This document shows, piece by piece, positions 9,628 to 18,335 of a DNA stretch of 64,000 nt. The stretch comes from an uncultured Porphyromonadaceae bacterium (GTDB lineage: Bacteria > Bacteroidota > Bacteroidia > Bacteroidales > Muribaculaceae). Made by a program: the position numbers and the translations under genes. The DNA is taken from assembly GCA_947175545.1 (NCBI GenBank), contig CAMWNI010000001.1:434001-498000 (forward strand), written 5' to 3'. The notes beneath the pieces are model-generated. The model worked only from the letters and a program-made list of their open reading frames with translations, had not been told where the DNA came from and searched no databases. Each line of letters begins with the position of its first letter. The first letter of the stretch is position 1.

Positions 9628-11343
9628 ATGAAACTCAGAAAACTGACATATATTTTCGCTCTTGGCGCCGCTCTTGGCGTCACGACCGCATGCTCCGACT
9701 TCCTGGATACCCCGACGGACACCCGTGTTGACCTTGTCACCACCGAACAGCTCCGCATGCTGATGAACTCGGCTTATCCTACCGGCAACTATGCCTGGCC
9801 TCTGGAACTCATGAGCGATAACATGGAGGACAATAATGCGCCTGACGCCGACGGTCTCCGTTACAATCTTTCCGCATATAACCGTGGCGATGACGAAATG
9901 TTCCGTTGGGAACAGTGTGTGTCCGAAAACGGTTCGGACTCTCCGTCCGGAATATGGGAGTCGTTCTACGAATCGACCGCTGCGGCCAATGCCGTGCTTG
10001 AGAAGCTCGACGAATGGGAGGAAAAAGACGGCGCGCTCGATGCAACGCAGCGTGCAATCCGCGGTGAGGCTCTCGTTCTCCGTGCCTACAATCATTTCAT
10101 CCTTGCCCAGGTGTTCTGCGAACCTTATCGCGGCTCACTCAGCGACAACTATGTCGGCATTCCTTATATCACCAAGCCTGAGAAGACCGTGAAGCCTCAC
10201 TACGAGCGCGGAACCCTCTCCCAGACTTATGAATTGATTGAAAAGGACATGCTCGAGGGCATGGCGTTGATCGACAACGGACTCTACACCGTTCCGAAGT
10301 ATCACTTCAACGTTGCGGCCGCCAACGCTTTTGCCGCTCGCTTCTATCTCTTCACCCGTAGGTACGAAAAGGCCCTTTACCACGCCAACCAGGCGTTTGG
10401 GGGCGAGGGTGTCGACCCGGCTCCCTTCATGTCGCAGCTTTGGAGCAACCTCTCCAACCTCTATTATATCTCTGACATGGGCCTCTTCCAGAACGGCATT
10501 GACAAGGCATCTAACTTTATGGTCTATGCAACTTACTCAATTGCCTTCCGCCACTTTGTCGGCGGTTATCGCTACGGTGTGATTCGTGACGCCCTCAGTT
10601 CGACCATCCAGGGTTCGGCTCCCGCATGGGCCAGCTTCCGCTGGAAAGCGACAAACGGCAAGGGCGGAAGCTTCACCATGCACCCCGCCTTCAACGGCTC
10701 CTGCACCAACAACGGCAAGTCTGAATATGGCCGCGTGATGTGCGGAAACATCCAGGAGCAGTTCGAATACACTGACAAGGTTGCCGGCATCGGTTATGCT
10801 CACGTTACCCGCCGCGAATTCTTCGGTGAGGAAACTCTTCTGACCCGCGCCGAGGCCCGTCTATTCCTCGGCGACAAGGAAGGCGCCCTGAAGGATATCG
10901 ACATCTGGGAAAAGGCTCGCCGCCAGTCGCCCAGCGCCGTCGGCTATGAGGATGAATTTGCTGACTTCACCTTTGAGAATATCAACTCATACTACGGTGG
11001 CGACCCCGGCTTTGGCATCGCTAAGGAAATCAACATTGAGCGCATCTGTCCCGAAAGCGACGCGAAGGTCTCGCCGGCCGACATCATGCCGATGCTCCAG
11101 TGCATCCAGCATCTCCGCCGCATCGAAACGCTTCACACCGGCATGCGCTGGTTCGACATCAAGCGCTTCGGTCTTGAGTTTGACCGCCTGATCGGGCGTG
11201 ACGGCAAGGACCACCTTGACGTTGAGGACCCCCGCAAGGCCGTCCAGATTCCCTCTGAGGTTATTGCCGCCGGCATGCAGGCTAATCCTCGCGCCGATAA
11301 GGTCGAACTTGTTCCCTCAAGCGCTTACGTCCGTGTGAAATAA
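9628..11343 (+). CDS. SusD/RagB-family outer membrane lipoprotein
   Basis: This 571-residue protein begins with a lipoprotein signal peptide whose lipobox TTAC places the lipidated cysteine at residue 22. The helical repeats and the late motif MRWFDIKRFGLEF are typical of SusD/RagB proteins, which sit as lids on SusC barrels and bind the substrate at the cell surface. The gene follows its SusC partner by 12 nt and precedes a metallopeptidase lipoprotein by 41 nt. The residues after the cysteine (SDFLD) are only weakly acidic. The substrate cannot be read from sequence. Confidence 0.95.
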   Translation: MKLRKLTYIFALGAALGVTTACSDFLDTPTDTRVDLVTTEQLRMLMNSAYPTGNYAWPLELMSDNMEDNNAPDADGLRYNLSAYNRGDDEMFRWEQCVSENGSDSPSGIWESFYESTAAANAVLEKLDEWEEKDGALDATQRAIRGEALVLRAYNHFILAQVFCEPYRGSLSDNYVGIPYITKPEKTVKPHYERGTLSQTYELIEKDMLEGMALIDNGLYTVPKYHFNVAAANAFAARFYLFTRRYEKALYHANQAFGGEGVDPAPFMSQLWSNLSNLYYISDMGLFQNGIDKASNFMVYATYSIAFRHFVGGYRYGVIRDALSSTIQGSAPAWASFRWKATNGKGGSFTMHPAFNGSCTNNGKSEYGRVMCGNIQEQFEYTDKVAGIGYAHVTRREFFGEETLLTRAEARLFLGDKEGALKDIDIWEKARRQSPSAVGYEDEFADFTFENINSYYGGDPGFGIAKEINIERICPESDAKVSPADIMPMLQCIQHLRRIETLHTGMRWFDIKRFGLEFDRLIGRDGKDHLDVEDPRKAVQIPSEVIAAGMQANPRADKVELVPSSAYVRVK

Positions 11344-11384
11344 ACTCCGGAATGTTTAATCGATAGAAAGGTTTAGAAATCAAG

Positions 11385-12569
11385 ATGAAACTTAAAAATA
11401 TATTTCTCCCCGCAATAATGGCGCTGAGCCTCGCCGGCTGTTCCGACGAGAAACTCGGTCCGACCATTTTCCCTGATGTCAGTGACGACGTTGACCCTTC
11501 TTCTTACTCTTACAAGTTTGACACCTGGGTAAACCGCAACTTCCGCGATGTCTACAATCTGGAGTTCAAATACAAGATGGAGGATGTCGAGGCCGACATG
11601 AACTATAACCTCGTCCCCGCAACCTATGCCAATGCACGCGACCTCTGCCTGCTGACGCATTATCTCTGGTTTGAATCGTATCGCGAACTCTATGAGGCAA
11701 CGAATCCCGAACATGGCGCGGACTTCCTGAAGACCTATGGCCCCCGTATTCTCCACCTTATCGGCTCGCCTGCTTACAACCCCAACACCGGCACCGAAAT
11801 CCTCGGTCTGGCTGAAGGCGGCCTGAAGGTGACCCTCTATAAGGTCAACGAGATGCAACTGACCGACATCAACCAGATGAACGAATACTACTTCCGCACC
11901 ATGCACCATGAGTTCGGCCATATTCTTCATCAGACCAAGTCTTACCCCACGGACTTCAACCTGCTTTCAACCGGCCGCTATGACTCCGGTTCATGGCAGA
12001 GCAAGGCAATCGGCTATGTTGCCTCACAGGGCTTCATCACCCCCTATGCATCATCAGAAAACCGCGAGGATTTCGCTGAAACCATTGCGAACTATCTGAC
12101 CCGTTCTCAGGATCAGATGGACCTCATTCTCTGGATGGCCGGCAAAGGCTGGACAACCGGCAAGGATGATGACAAGATGAACGTCGACGATGCCGAGTAC
12201 TACGCTTATTACTACGTGCCTGACGCATCCAAGCCTGACAATCGCACCTATTTCCTGTCGTCTGACGAGCATGACGCGACCAACCGCGTGTGTCTCATTG
12301 GCGAAAAGGGTGAACATTTCTATACCGTGGAAGAAGTCGAGGCATATATTGAAAAGATGAACTCGACAGTCAGCGGCGGTGTCTTCGCCGTTGAGGACAA
12401 GGACACGATTGACGGCAAGGAGATGATTCTCCAGAAGCAGAACATTGCCCGAAACTGGTTCAAGGACACCTGGAGCCTTGACTTCGACAAACTCCGCGAA
12501 ATTGTTCAGCGTCGCCAGCAAGACTTCGACATCGAGGCCCTGCGCGCCGAGATTGAAGCAATCAACTAA
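11385..12569 (+). CDS. Zinc-binding metallopeptidase lipoprotein (Peptidase_Mx1-like)
   Basis: The 394-residue product has a lipoprotein signal ending LAGC (Cys19) followed by SDEK, compatible with surface export. The active-site motif HEFGHILH lies at residues 175-182, giving the HExxH zinc site (H175, H179, catalytic E176) with a further histidine at 182. The overall sequence resembles the putative zinc-binding metallopeptidase family often encoded next to SusCD pairs. It probably cleaves protein at the cell surface before uptake by the adjacent SusCD complex. Whether it is a full endopeptidase or needs a particular substrate, such as a glycopeptide, is unknown. It is gene three of the operon and the frame is intact. 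Confidence 0.85.
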   Translation: MKLKNIFLPAIMALSLAGCSDEKLGPTIFPDVSDDVDPSSYSYKFDTWVNRNFRDVYNLEFKYKMEDVEADMNYNLVPATYANARDLCLLTHYLWFESYRELYEATNPEHGADFLKTYGPRILHLIGSPAYNPNTGTEILGLAEGGLKVTLYKVNEMQLTDINQMNEYYFRTMHHEFGHILHQTKSYPTDFNLLSTGRYDSGSWQSKAIGYVASQGFITPYASSENREDFAETIANYLTRSQDQMDLILWMAGKGWTTGKDDDKMNVDDAEYYAYYYVPDASKPDNRTYFLSSDEHDATNRVCLIGEKGEHFYTVEEVEAYIEKMNSTVSGGVFAVEDKDTIDGKEMILQKQNIARNWFKDTWSLDFDKLREIVQRRQQDFDIEALRAEIEAIN

Positions 12570-12614
12570 TCTCAATTTTATCCTCAACTCTCCCAATTAA
12601 CAAAGTAACTTCAG

Positions 12615-13952
12615 ATGATGAAAAAGCTATATATCACTTTCCTTGCCGTTGCGGCCCTCGGCTTCGTCGGTTGCTCGAATGAGGAAGACCCCGTTTTCTC
12701 CAATTCTGCCGCCGAGCGTCTCGAACAGGACCGCGAGGTGTATAAGGGAGTCCTGACCGCTGACGGCGGACTCTGGGCAATGGAGTATTTCACCAATGAT
12801 GAAGAACCCGGTTACGTTATGCTGATGCAGTTCGGCACGAATGGAGCCGTCGAGATCAGCGCCGACCACAAGTGGATTGGCGGACGCTTCAAGCAGGAAA
12901 CCTCCCTCTGGGATGTTATTTCCGACAATGGCACCGTTCTGACATTCAATACTTACAATACCCTCTTTCACGTTTTCTCAACTCCGGAGAATATCGTTGG
13001 CAATGACGCTCCCAAAAATGATGAGACCGGTGAGGATATCAACGAACTCGGCTATGGCCATAACGGTGACTACGAGTTCCTGCTGATGAGCCATGACTCC
13101 GAAGGCAACGTGAAGCTCGTTGGCAAGAAGCATGGCTTCACCGCGTGGCTGCGCAAGCTCTCGGCCGATACCGACCCTCAGGAATATCTGAACGAAGTCA
13201 AGGCAAAATGCTCGGTGTTCTCCGCCAAGTTCCCTGAATTTCTGCTGACCGAGGCCGACGGTGCGCAGTATACCGTGGTCAATCTTGGTTCAGGCATCCC
13301 CTCGATCTATCCCCGCGACTTCAACGGCGTGGAGGCTGACCCTGTGACTCAGACAGTCAAGGCAAATGGCGTCCTGACGTCTAAGGGCTTCCGCTTCCGC
13401 GAACCCCTTACCGTTAAGCGTGCCGACGATTCCACATGGGAACTGACTGAACTTGTCTGGCAGGAAGACGGCTCTCTTGCCGCTGAAAACGGCGCCGTCA
13501 TAACCGGCCCCTCTCCCAAGGATGCACTTATCCGCACTTCCCTTTCTTGGACTCTCGACCCCGAAACCCTCACCGGCTCGTTGGCCGACGTTTACAAGAA
13601 AGCAAACGATGCGCTGGTCGCTTATAGCGCCACTACCGGCGGTTACTCCTCAATCACCCTGAGCTATGCCTCCTTCATGGGTTCAATCACCCCCGTGGTG
13701 ACCTTCAACGTCGGCAAACGCGTATGTCGTGACTATGTCACCCTCGACTTCACCTCTGACGAAGACCTCACTCTCGCTATCCTTTCGTCAACTGAAGCCT
13801 CAAAGCGGTATGACGAACTCGTCCCCGAGTATCGCGCGTTCAAAGATGCACTGATGCAATCCTTCAACCTCTCCAAAGCCTCTGTCTTCGACCCCTCTAA
13901 AATCACCTTCACTGCTGCCGACGGTGGTTCGGTAACCTTCAATGTGAAGTAA
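12615..13952 (+). CDS. DUF4302-family lipoprotein of the SusCD-peptidase operon
   Basis: The 445-residue product starts with a lipoprotein signal, FVGC (Cys20), followed by the acidic SNEED, a Bacteroidetes-type surface-export signal. The N-terminal part (GGLWAMEYFTNDEEPGYVML, then a beta-rich repeat) resembles DUF4302, a family commonly found downstream of SusCD and Mx1 peptidases. No catalytic motif is visible. By position it may be a surface binding protein serving the same substrate as the SusCD complex. It lies 45 nt after the metallopeptidase gene. Confidence 0.75.
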   Translation: MMKKLYITFLAVAALGFVGCSNEEDPVFSNSAAERLEQDREVYKGVLTADGGLWAMEYFTNDEEPGYVMLMQFGTNGAVEISADHKWIGGRFKQETSLWDVISDNGTVLTFNTYNTLFHVFSTPENIVGNDAPKNDETGEDINELGYGHNGDYEFLLMSHDSEGNVKLVGKKHGFTAWLRKLSADTDPQEYLNEVKAKCSVFSAKFPEFLLTEADGAQYTVVNLGSGIPSIYPRDFNGVEADPVTQTVKANGVLTSKGFRFREPLTVKRADDSTWELTELVWQEDGSLAAENGAVITGPSPKDALIRTSLSWTLDPETLTGSLADVYKKANDALVAYSATTGGYSSITLSYASFMGSITPVVTFNVGKRVCRDYVTLDFTSDEDLTLAILSSTEASKRYDELVPEYRAFKDALMQSFNLSKASVFDPSKITFTAADGGSVTFNVK

Positions 13953-13988
13953 TCTGTGTGAATTTCATCCAATAATTAACACTACAAT

Positions 13989-15914
13989 ATGAAAAAGATT
14001 CTTATGATCAGCGGTGCGGCTCTTATTGCCGCTTCCGCAATGGCAGGAAACCCTGCTAAGCAAGCTGTCGTCGAGAGCTTTAAGGGCGCCAAACTTCAGC
14101 GCATGGATCTCAGCGCCAGATCCCTCGCCGCTAAGGACGCTCAAGTCAATGCTCTGAAGAAGAGCAAGCTCTCATTGCTCAATCAAACCCTCGGCTCTGA
14201 AACAACCGTTGACGACGAAGTCGGTGAAGAAACTCCCGCAACTTCTCTCAACGCCCGTTATTACTATCCGCCGATCAACACCTTCTATTCAGGTTCCACC
14301 CCTGACGGATACACTTTCCCCTATCAGAATAATCAAACCAAAAAGGGTCTCTCTTGGGGTCTCTCCGGCAACAAGGGCTACATCCCTTTCCTGAACCTCT
14401 CTGACGGCGCTCAGGCTTACGAATGGTCATTCGATTTTTGGGGTCCCACCGACAACGATGCGACTCCCATGACTGTGACATCTGAAAATCTCCCCATCGC
14501 AATTGAAGGCCCTGGTCAGATGATCTCCGGCCCCACTTTGACCGCATTTGCCGGCGAGGAGCAAAGCAGTTACCCCGGCGAGTTCGTATCTCGGTATCTT
14601 AGCGGCCCGGACTTTGCTTTTTTCGGTGTCTGCCCCTCTCAAATCTTTTCTGACTGGGAAGAAGCTGAATCGGACTATGACTACTGGGGCGTAACTACCT
14701 GCCCGGTCAACATCTCTCGCGCTGGGAACACTTACACAGCGGAATTTGCCGTAAATCTTGCCCCCGTCGGCGAGTATGCCGACTACTACAACGAAACCGG
14801 CTGCTGCATGCCGTTTGTTAACGCCATCAATAATGCGCACGGCGCAAAATATGACGTTTCGAACATCCACTTGTCGGCTTACATCGCCATGCTCCCCAGA
14901 CAGACCCAGGCCTACCTCCTGGATCAAACCTGGTTTGTCCCCTACTACACGTCTACCTCTGACATCACTCTGACTGTCACCGTTTATGGTATGGACGAAG
15001 AAGGCATTATTAACACGTCTGCTCCTATCGGTGCCGGCGAAGTTATTCTTCCCGCTCACGAGAAGGCTGCTTCAGAACTTGCTCTCGTAAACCTTGAGGC
15101 TGTTGACGAAGAAGGATTCCCCACTTCCAACCCCCTCGTAATTGAAGGAGACGCCTGTGTGTTCATCGAAGGCTTCAATGATCCCTCAATCACTTACTTC
15201 ACAATGTTCTTCAATGCCGGTACCGAGTTCGATGCTCCCAGTCTCCAAGAAGCCGATGTTATGGAATACTATGCCTGCAACTCTGCTATCCTCGTTGAGT
15301 TCGACGCTAAGGAAAAAGGCGTGGAAGACGCTAAAGTCCTCTCCGGCTCCAAGATTTGGGACACTTCCGTCTTTACTTATGGTTCCAACGCTCCTTTCTA
15401 TGGTGCAACAGACTTCAACATCAACTACAATATTCTCTTCCCCTACGTCCTCAACGATGAAGGCGGCAAAGACCTCGTAGTGACTGCTCCCGTTGAAGGC
15501 GGCGACGTTGAATATCACTTCGACGCTTACTTCCTCATGGCCAGTCTCATTGAAGAGGGCCTCATGACCGCTGAATCTGACGCAGACTGGTTCACCTTCG
15601 AAGCCGTGCGCGGCACCGTTGAAATCAATGGCCAGGAGTATTCGGCTAACCAAGTCAACATCAAGGCTGAAGCCCTCCCCGCAGGCGTTGAGGGCCGTCA
15701 GGGCGTTATTAAGTTCCGCGGCTACGCTTCTGATTTCGACCTCGTTGTTACTCAGGGTGCCGGTGAAGAAAACGGCATTGCAGGCGTTGCTGTCGCTAAC
15801 GGCAAGGTTGAACTCTTTGACCTTCAGGGCCGTCGTCTGAGCGATGTTCCCGCCAACGGTATCTACCTGGAGCGTCAGGGCAACAAGACTGTCAAGCGCA
15901 TTGCCCGCAACTAA
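13989..15914 (+). CDS. Secreted protein of unknown function with C-terminal sorting-like tail, last gene of the SusCD operon
   Basis: The 641-residue product has a cleavable signal peptide (ending ASAMAGNP) with no lipobox cysteine. I do not recognise a catalytic domain. Aromatic- and acid-rich beta-type sequence fills the middle, and the C terminus ends with LFDLQGRRLSDVPANGIYL, the tail shared by several exported proteins in this window. It begins 36 nt after the DUF4302 gene and ends just before a strong terminator, so it belongs to the operon. A role as a secreted binder or enzyme for the same substrate is possible but unproven. Confidence 0.8.
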   Translation: MKKILMISGAALIAASAMAGNPAKQAVVESFKGAKLQRMDLSARSLAAKDAQVNALKKSKLSLLNQTLGSETTVDDEVGEETPATSLNARYYYPPINTFYSGSTPDGYTFPYQNNQTKKGLSWGLSGNKGYIPFLNLSDGAQAYEWSFDFWGPTDNDATPMTVTSENLPIAIEGPGQMISGPTLTAFAGEEQSSYPGEFVSRYLSGPDFAFFGVCPSQIFSDWEEAESDYDYWGVTTCPVNISRAGNTYTAEFAVNLAPVGEYADYYNETGCCMPFVNAINNAHGAKYDVSNIHLSAYIAMLPRQTQAYLLDQTWFVPYYTSTSDITLTVTVYGMDEEGIINTSAPIGAGEVILPAHEKAASELALVNLEAVDEEGFPTSNPLVIEGDACVFIEGFNDPSITYFTMFFNAGTEFDAPSLQEADVMEYYACNSAILVEFDAKEKGVEDAKVLSGSKIWDTSVFTYGSNAPFYGATDFNINYNILFPYVLNDEGGKDLVVTAPVEGGDVEYHFDAYFLMASLIEEGLMTAESDADWFTFEAVRGTVEINGQEYSANQVNIKAEALPAGVEGRQGVIKFRGYASDFDLVVTQGAGEENGIAGVAVANGKVELFDLQGRRLSDVPANGIYLERQGNKTVKRIARN

Positions 15915-15942
15915 TTAAAGAAGTACCCTTCTATCTCTGATA

Positions 15943-15987
15943 GCCGGGCGACACTCCGCTGATGGAGCGTCGCCCGGCGACTTTTTT
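15943..15987 (+). terminator. Strong terminator ending the SusCD operon
   Basis: GCCGGGCGAC (15943-15952) pairs with GTCGCCCGGC (15969-15978). An inner ACTCC/GGAG pairing extends the stem, and a T-run follows to 15987. It lies 28 nt after the last operon gene. Confidence 0.92.
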
Positions 15988-16104
15988 ACTCCGCTCTATT
16001 CTCTGATCCGTCACTGACGTCTCTCCTCCGTTTTTGCGTAGGGGAGAGGAGGTCGGCGACTGACTGTCCGCTTGTTGGAGTTTGCCTTGATGGGGGAAGA
16101 GTAT

Positions 16105-16154
16105 AAAAGAATTAGACAGCCTAACAAATGAACGTTAGGCTGTCTAATTCTTTT
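16105..16154. terminator. Perfect 21-bp inverted repeat, bidirectional terminator between convergent genes
   Basis: The arm at 16105-16125 is exactly complementary to 16134-16154, with an 8-nt loop. Both outer arms end in AAAAG/CTTTT, so the hairpin can stop transcription from either side. It lies between the SusCD operon (plus) and the nagB-like gene (minus). The core GACAGCCTAAC recurs in another terminator at 24627-24665. Confidence 0.8.
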
Positions 16155-16172
16155 ATTGTTTGTGTGGTTGTT

Positions 16173-18161
16173 TTAGTCTTCGCGTATGGGGTGATACTGG
16201 ACGAAGGCTTCCATTGCTTCGTAGGAAGCGAGGCCGAGCTTCTCGTAGAGCTGTGCGGTTGCGCGGTTGCGCTCTTCGGCACGCTGCCAGAACAAGCGGT
16301 CGTCATCGCCAAGGAACGGCGCGTTTTCCATCTGACTCTGATGCTTCAGAATCGAGTTGCGCTTGAAGCGAAGTTCTTCAGGCGAGATGGGTACTGCCAT
16401 TTCAATGTGGTCGATTTCCCATTCTGCCCATGCGCCACGATACATCCAGATGCGGCAGTCCTTCATCCATTCGTCGTCCTTACATTCGTCAATAACGGCA
16501 AGAACGGCGTCGGTGCAGACGCGGTGGGTTCCGTGGGGGTCGGCAAGGTCGCCGGCAACGAAGATTTCGTGGGGCTTGACGCTCAGAATCAGGTCGCGCA
16601 CGATTGCGATGTCCTTCTCCGTGAGGTCACCTTTCTTAATTGCGCCGGTTTCGTAGAAGGGGAGACGCAGGAAGTGTACGTTTTCAGGCTTCACGCCAAT
16701 GTATTTGCAGGCGGTACGGGCCTCGGCCTGACGAATCATCGTCTTGATAGTGCGAATGTCGGCGCTGTCCATGTCGCCGGCTTTCTTGTTGGCCACGTAT
16801 TCGTTGATTTCCTTGCTCTTCTGCTTGAAGTTGTCGTTGTCGAAGCCGAAGATGGGCGCGATGTAGTCGTTGAGCATGATGTAGCGCATCATATCTTCGT
16901 CGCCAACGGCGATGTTGCCCGATGTCTCGTATGCGACGTGAACGTCATGGCCCTGGTCAACGAGGCGCTTGAAAGTGCCGCCCATGGAGATGACGTCGTC
17001 GTCGGGGTGGGGCGAGAAGACAATCACGCGCTTGGGGTAGGGCAGGGCGCGCTCGGGGCGGTAAGTGTCGTCCGCGCCGGGTTTGCCGCCGGGCCATCCG
17101 GTGATTGTGTGCTGCAGTTCGTTGAACACCTTGATGTTCACGTTGTAGCCGCTGCCGTAGATTGCCAGAAGCTCGCCAAGACCGTGGTCGTTATAGTCCT
17201 GATTGGTCAGCTTGAGGATCGGTTTGCCGGTCTGCATGCAGAGCCATACGATTGCGCGACGGATCAACTTGTCGTTCCATTCGCAGTTGGTTACGAGCCA
17301 GGGGCGCGAAATGCGGGTCAGGTTCTCGGCCGCATTGATGTCAACAACGAGAGTGGTGCGCGTGTGGCCCTGGAGGAGCGATGCGGGAACGTTGGGGCTT
17401 GCGGGGCCTTCAACGGCCTTCTCGACGATTTCGGCGCGGTTTTCGCCCCATGCCATGGTGATGATGCGGCGAGAGGAGAGGATGTTGCTCATGCCGAGGG
17501 TCAGGCCGGTTGTCGGAGTGTGGTCAATGCTGTAGGCCGAGCCGACGTTCTGGCGCTGTTCGGCACTTAGAAGAACGAGGCGGCAGGTGCTTGAAGCGGT
17601 CGAACCCGGTTCGTTCAGGCCGAGCGCTCCGTGAGGACCAACCTGGCAGAGTACGAGGTCAAGACCGCCGGCGTTTTCAATCTGGTTTTCATATTCGCGA
17701 CACATTTCGCCGACTTTCTCCTTGCTGACCGAGAGGTCGAAGGTGTGGAAGTTCTCGGCGGGAATATCCGTGAGGTCAAGGAAGTTTTCCTTTATGCGGT
17801 TGACGGTAGAGGGGCCGTTCAGATTGCCGTCGTTGTAGAAGTCACAGATGTTGAACACGATGGTGTTCTTGAAGCTGACCTTGCCGGCCTTATAGGCTTC
17901 GGCGAGGGCGGCAGCCACGCTGCGCACGCTGTTGCCGGCGCCGAGCGCCATCACGAACTTGCCGCGTTTTGCTTCGGCTCGCTGAAGGGCGTGGATTACG
18001 TGTTCGGCAATGCCTTCTGAGCCTTCCTGAAGTGTCTCGTAAATTTTGGTGTCGATTTTTTCTTCGCGGGTAAGGGCGGCGAGTTCAATTTCGTCGCTTG
18101 GGTCGTAATACCGCGGGGGAATCGAGTCAAGCTTAATTTTTGAGCTGAGATTCGTTTTCAT
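16173..18161 (-). CDS. nagB: NagB-like glucosamine-6-phosphate deaminase domain fused to a PIG-L/LmbE deacetylase-like domain
   Basis: The 662-residue protein has an N-terminal NagB-like domain (about 40-300; DIPAENFHTF, LNEPGS, conserved E184) and a C-terminal PIG-L domain (about 377-600) with the zinc motif SPHPDDD at 383-389 and DPHGTH at 541-546. NagB converts glucosamine-6-P to fructose-6-P and ammonia, and PIG-L enzymes remove N-acetyl groups, so one chain could deacetylate and deaminate an amino sugar. However, aligned with E. coli NagB, the D72 position appears as C106 and the D141-G-H143 motif as H177-G-A179, so the deaminase chemistry or substrate may differ. Such fusions are known in Bacteroidetes and are usually annotated nagB. 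No signal peptide is seen, so the protein is cytosolic. tRNA-Arg lies only 31 nt upstream on the same strand. Confidence 0.88.
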   Translation of the reverse strand: MKTNLSSKIKLDSIPPRYYDPSDEIELAALTREEKIDTKIYETLQEGSEGIAEHVIHALQRAEAKRGKFVMALGAGNSVRSVAAALAEAYKAGKVSFKNTIVFNICDFYNDGNLNGPSTVNRIKENFLDLTDIPAENFHTFDLSVSKEKVGEMCREYENQIENAGGLDLVLCQVGPHGALGLNEPGSTASSTCRLVLLSAEQRQNVGSAYSIDHTPTTGLTLGMSNILSSRRIITMAWGENRAEIVEKAVEGPASPNVPASLLQGHTRTTLVVDINAAENLTRISRPWLVTNCEWNDKLIRRAIVWLCMQTGKPILKLTNQDYNDHGLGELLAIYGSGYNVNIKVFNELQHTITGWPGGKPGADDTYRPERALPYPKRVIVFSPHPDDDVISMGGTFKRLVDQGHDVHVAYETSGNIAVGDEDMMRYIMLNDYIAPIFGFDNDNFKQKSKEINEYVANKKAGDMDSADIRTIKTMIRQAEARTACKYIGVKPENVHFLRLPFYETGAIKKGDLTEKDIAIVRDLILSVKPHEIFVAGDLADPHGTHRVCTDAVLAVIDECKDDEWMKDCRIWMYRGAWAEWEIDHIEMAVPISPEELRFKRNSILKHQSQMENAPFLGDDDRLFWQRAEERNRATAQLYEKLGLASYEAMEAFVQYHPIRED

Positions 18162-18192
18162 GGGCGAATGAAATGATAATTATCTTTAAAGA

Positions 18193-18267
18193 TGGTATTC
18201 CCGTAGGGAGTCGAACCCTAATCGTCGGAACCGGAATCCGATATTCTATCCATTGAACTACGGGAAC
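18193..18267 (-). tRNA. tRNA-Arg(CCG)
   Basis: Read on the minus strand, a cloverleaf folds with acceptor GTTCCCG/CGGGAAT. The anticodon arm TCGGA-TTCCGGT-TCCGA has anticodon CCG, the T-arm loop is TTCGACT, and the discriminator A is followed by an encoded CCA (18193-18195). Confidence 0.93.
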
Positions 18268-18287
18268 AATCGTTGTTTTTATCCGTG

Positions 18288-18319
18288 CAAAGTTACGAAT
18301 ATAAAATGGAAATCTCAAA
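18288..18319 (-). promoter_or_regulatory. Promoter of tRNA-Arg
   Basis: On the minus strand, TTTG (18316-18319), a 20-nt spacer and TAACTTTG (18288-18295) lie about 20 nt before the tRNA. The same arrangement with the same spacing precedes the other tRNA genes in the window. Confidence 0.8.
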
Positions 18320-18335
18320 AATACCCGCAAAAAAT

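Noticed and set aside
16105-16154. Perfect inverted repeat considered as an insertion-sequence end or attachment site
   Set aside because: There is no transposase or matching second end. It lies exactly between convergent genes with T-runs on both sides, which fits a terminator.
16128-17570. A 480-codon open frame on the plus strand opposite the NagB-PIG-L gene
   Set aside because: It is the antisense of a well-supported conserved gene. High GC and biased third positions create long open antisense frames, and the product has no recognisable domain.
18193-18267. tRNA-Arg considered as an integration site for a mobile island
   Set aside because: No integrase gene and no repeated tRNA 3' end were seen on either side. 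The AT-rich block starts 6 kb away.
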